64,000 bases of DNA from CAWGGS01 sp046704745. Its GTDB lineage: Bacteria > Desulfobacterota > Desulfobulbia > Desulfobulbales > Desulfocapsaceae. The DNA lies in assembly GCA_046704745.1 (NCBI GenBank), contig JBJKRL010000133.1:1-64000 (forward strand), in the 5' to 3' direction. Positions within the stretch are counted from its first letter, which is position 1. The number at the start of each line of letters is the position of its first letter. A model generated the notes under the pieces. It was not told the DNA's origin. It saw only the letters and a list, made by a program, of their open reading frames with translations, and did no database searches. The position numbers and the translations under genes are program-made. This document shows positions 62,774-64,000 of the stretch, one piece after another.

Positions 62774-63940
62774 ATGAAAAAAACTGTTACATCGGTCGGT
62801 TGCCGATGCCGGCCACCCACAGAAAAAGGGCATTTCCTCGAGTTGCCGGTGGCGCCCCGAATAAACGCACGGATTCGGTTTTCCGCAGCCCACCAGGCAC
62901 CGGAAGGGCATTTGGCACCCAAAGACGCTCTTGACGGGGTAAAAACGCTGGTAATAGAGGGAAAGCATATTGATTATATAGGTCTTTCCGGGCCAGGTGA
63001 TCCACTTGCCTATATCGAACCGACGTTGGAAACCCTGGGACTGCTTCACCAGAATTTTCCCCAGATACCGTTTTTTATCAGGACATTGGGACTTGGTGGT
63101 GAAAAATATGCCGACAAGCTCTCGAAAGCCGGTGTTTCCCACGTTGATCTTCAGGTAAATGCAGTTTCTGAGGAAATCGTGGAAAAAATCTATGCCTGGG
63201 TTCGGCCGGGATACAAAACGCTGCGGCTGCCGGATTCGGCCAAAATTCTTATCTCGGAGCAAAAAAGGGCAGTCAGGGCCTTTAAAGATGCCAAGATGAC
63301 GGTCAGCGTGATTACCACCGTCTTTCCTGAAAACAATTCCGACCATATCGAATCCATCGCCCATGATATGGGAGAATATGGAGCCGATAATATGGTCCTG
63401 GTTCCCTATCATCCAGAGGAAGGCGCTGAAATAAGGCTGAGCGTCCCGAACAAGAAGCTTATGGAAGCAGTTCGGAAAAAGGCCGCCAAATACATAGGAG
63501 TTGCAGACGAGCAAAGGCCTTCGCTTTTCGTCTGTGAACAGAGAATTATGACATCGCAACTACCGAAACCTACGCCTGTTAGACCAAATGTTGCCATTGT
63601 CAGTTCCAACGGCATGGACATCGATTTGCATCTGGGCGCTGCTGTCCAGGTTCTGATTTATGGCCCAAGGCAAGATGGACTCACCTGTCTGCTGGAAAGA
63701 AGAGCGGCCCCTGAGCCGGGAGGCGGAGAAAGGCGCTGGGAAAGCCTTGCCGCAACCCTTCACGATTGTTTTGCCGTTCTGGCAGCGAGCGCAGGAGACT
63801 CTCCGAAAAAAATCCTTGCCGCCAGCGGCATTAAGATCCTGATTATTGAAGACACTATTGAAGGCACCGTCGATGTTCTCTACGGCGGCGGCCGAAAGAA
63901 AAAAAAGCCGCAGCCGACGGCATTACCGAAAAAGGAATAA
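62774..63940 (+). CDS. NifB-like protein without radical-SAM cysteines, NifX-like tail
   Basis: A 388-residue NifB homologue. LPVAP at residues 24-28, LSGPGDPLA at 71-79, and HVDLQVNAVSEEIVEKIYAW align with NifB. The radical-SAM CxxxCxxC would fall at residues 30, 34 and 37, where Ile, Ile and Ser stand; the later HCRQCRADA motif is also absent. Only other Cys: 10, 12 and three near the end. From about residue 272 there is a NifX/NafY-like domain (MDIDLHLGAAVQVLIYG), as at the end of many NifB proteins. AAGGAA precedes the ATG at 62774. It cannot work as a normal radical-SAM enzyme; a scaffold or carrier role for FeMo-co precursor is inferred. Confidence 0.85.
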   Translation: MKKTVTSVGCRCRPPTEKGHFLELPVAPRINARIRFSAAHQAPEGHLAPKDALDGVKTLVIEGKHIDYIGLSGPGDPLAYIEPTLETLGLLHQNFPQIPFFIRTLGLGGEKYADKLSKAGVSHVDLQVNAVSEEIVEKIYAWVRPGYKTLRLPDSAKILISEQKRAVRAFKDAKMTVSVITTVFPENNSDHIESIAHDMGEYGADNMVLVPYHPEEGAEIRLSVPNKKLMEAVRKKAAKYIGVADEQRPSLFVCEQRIMTSQLPKPTPVRPNVAIVSSNGMDIDLHLGAAVQVLIYGPRQDGLTCLLERRAAPEPGGGERRWESLAATLHDCFAVLAASAGDSPKKILAASGIKILIIEDTIEGTVDVLYGGGRKKKKPQPTALPKKE

Positions 63941-63943
63941 GTC

Positions 63944-64000
63944 ATGGCATTACCTGAAAAACAAATTCTTGTCTGCCAAAGTTTTCGCGTCAAAGGAGAC
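63944..64000 (+). CDS. Thioredoxin-like [2Fe-2S] ferredoxin, N terminus (partial)
   Basis: The first 19 residues, MALPEKQILVCQSFRVKGD, run off the end of the window. The ILVCQ start with the following basic residues fits the Clostridium pasteurianum-type [2Fe-2S] ferredoxins that occur in nif clusters and may bind nitrogenase. AAAGGAATAAGTC precedes the ATG, 3 bases after the NifB-like stop. Confidence 0.6.
   Translation, partial: MALPEKQILVCQSFRVKGD

Noticed and set aside
1..64000. CRISPR arrays, tRNA or rRNA genes, and complete insertion sequences
   Set aside because: No regularly spaced direct repeats, no cloverleaf with a recognisable T-loop, and no intact transposase were seen; short tRNA genes could still be missed by eye.

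Overview
The window reads as chromosomal DNA of an anaerobic, diazotrophic Gram-negative bacterium, most likely a Desulfobacterota (Desulfobulbales-like sulfate reducer or sulfur disproportionator). The signs are a cluster-III nitrogenase operon with nifI1/nifI2 between nifH and nifD, a CbiK-type chelatase, the two-subunit glycine decarboxylase P-protein, and a bd oxidase operon with a DUF4492 gene. The placement is inferred from gene content; no rRNA or tRNA gene was seen.

Layout. 1-5.4 kb: NiFe-hydrogenase maturation operon (hypF end, hypC, hypD, hypE, maturation protease, hypA, hypB) followed at once by a prephenate dehydratase. 5.6-14.9 kb: hemC, an EEP-family phosphodiesterase, a two-component system, a laccase-domain protein, cbiK, a histone-deacetylase-like amidohydrolase, a hydantoinase/oxoprolinase-family protein and a gamma-glutamylcyclotransferase-like protein. 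15-25 kb: a four-gene block with two different PrkA-type AAA kinases flanking DUF444 and SpoVR genes, a divergent YheO/DauR-like regulator and a YihY membrane protein. 25-33 kb: purL, a small HAD-like gene, a PrmA-like methyltransferase and an orphan ParA plus ribbon-helix-helix pair in a repeat-rich, gene-poor area with a GC-rich hairpin array. 33-44 kb: dodecin, a STAS-like protein, a MoxR/VWA pair, and a full glycine cleavage and lipoylation operon (gcvT, gcvH, gcvPA, gcvPB, lipB, lipA). 44-50 kb: plsY, def, fmt, larC, pgpA, a flavin amine oxidase and a small cytochrome c. 51-54 kb: cydA/cydB with a DUF4492 gene upstream and a 32-codon one-helix ORF downstream. 54-64 kb: nif region (nifV, divergent nifA, nifH-I1-I2-D-K, a NifB homologue without radical-SAM cysteines, and the start of a [2Fe-2S] ferredoxin).

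How it fits together. The nif genes carry clear sigma-54 promoters before nifH and nifV and a TGT-N10-ACA NifA site before nifH. NifI1/NifI2 point to ammonium switch-off at the protein level. The bd oxidase next door could remove oxygen, which would suit an anaerobic nitrogen fixer. The gcv/lip operon holds both the glycine cleavage enzymes and the enzymes that lipoylate GcvH.

The most unusual items are the NifB-like protein whose three radical-SAM cysteines are replaced by Ile, Ile and Ser; the double-PrkA/DUF444/SpoVR block; small genes (a 44-aa gene at 43.9 kb and a CydX-like gene at 51.0 kb); three families of dispersed palindromic repeats; and two strongly structured intergenic segments (32.85-33.0 kb and 41.97-42.13 kb).
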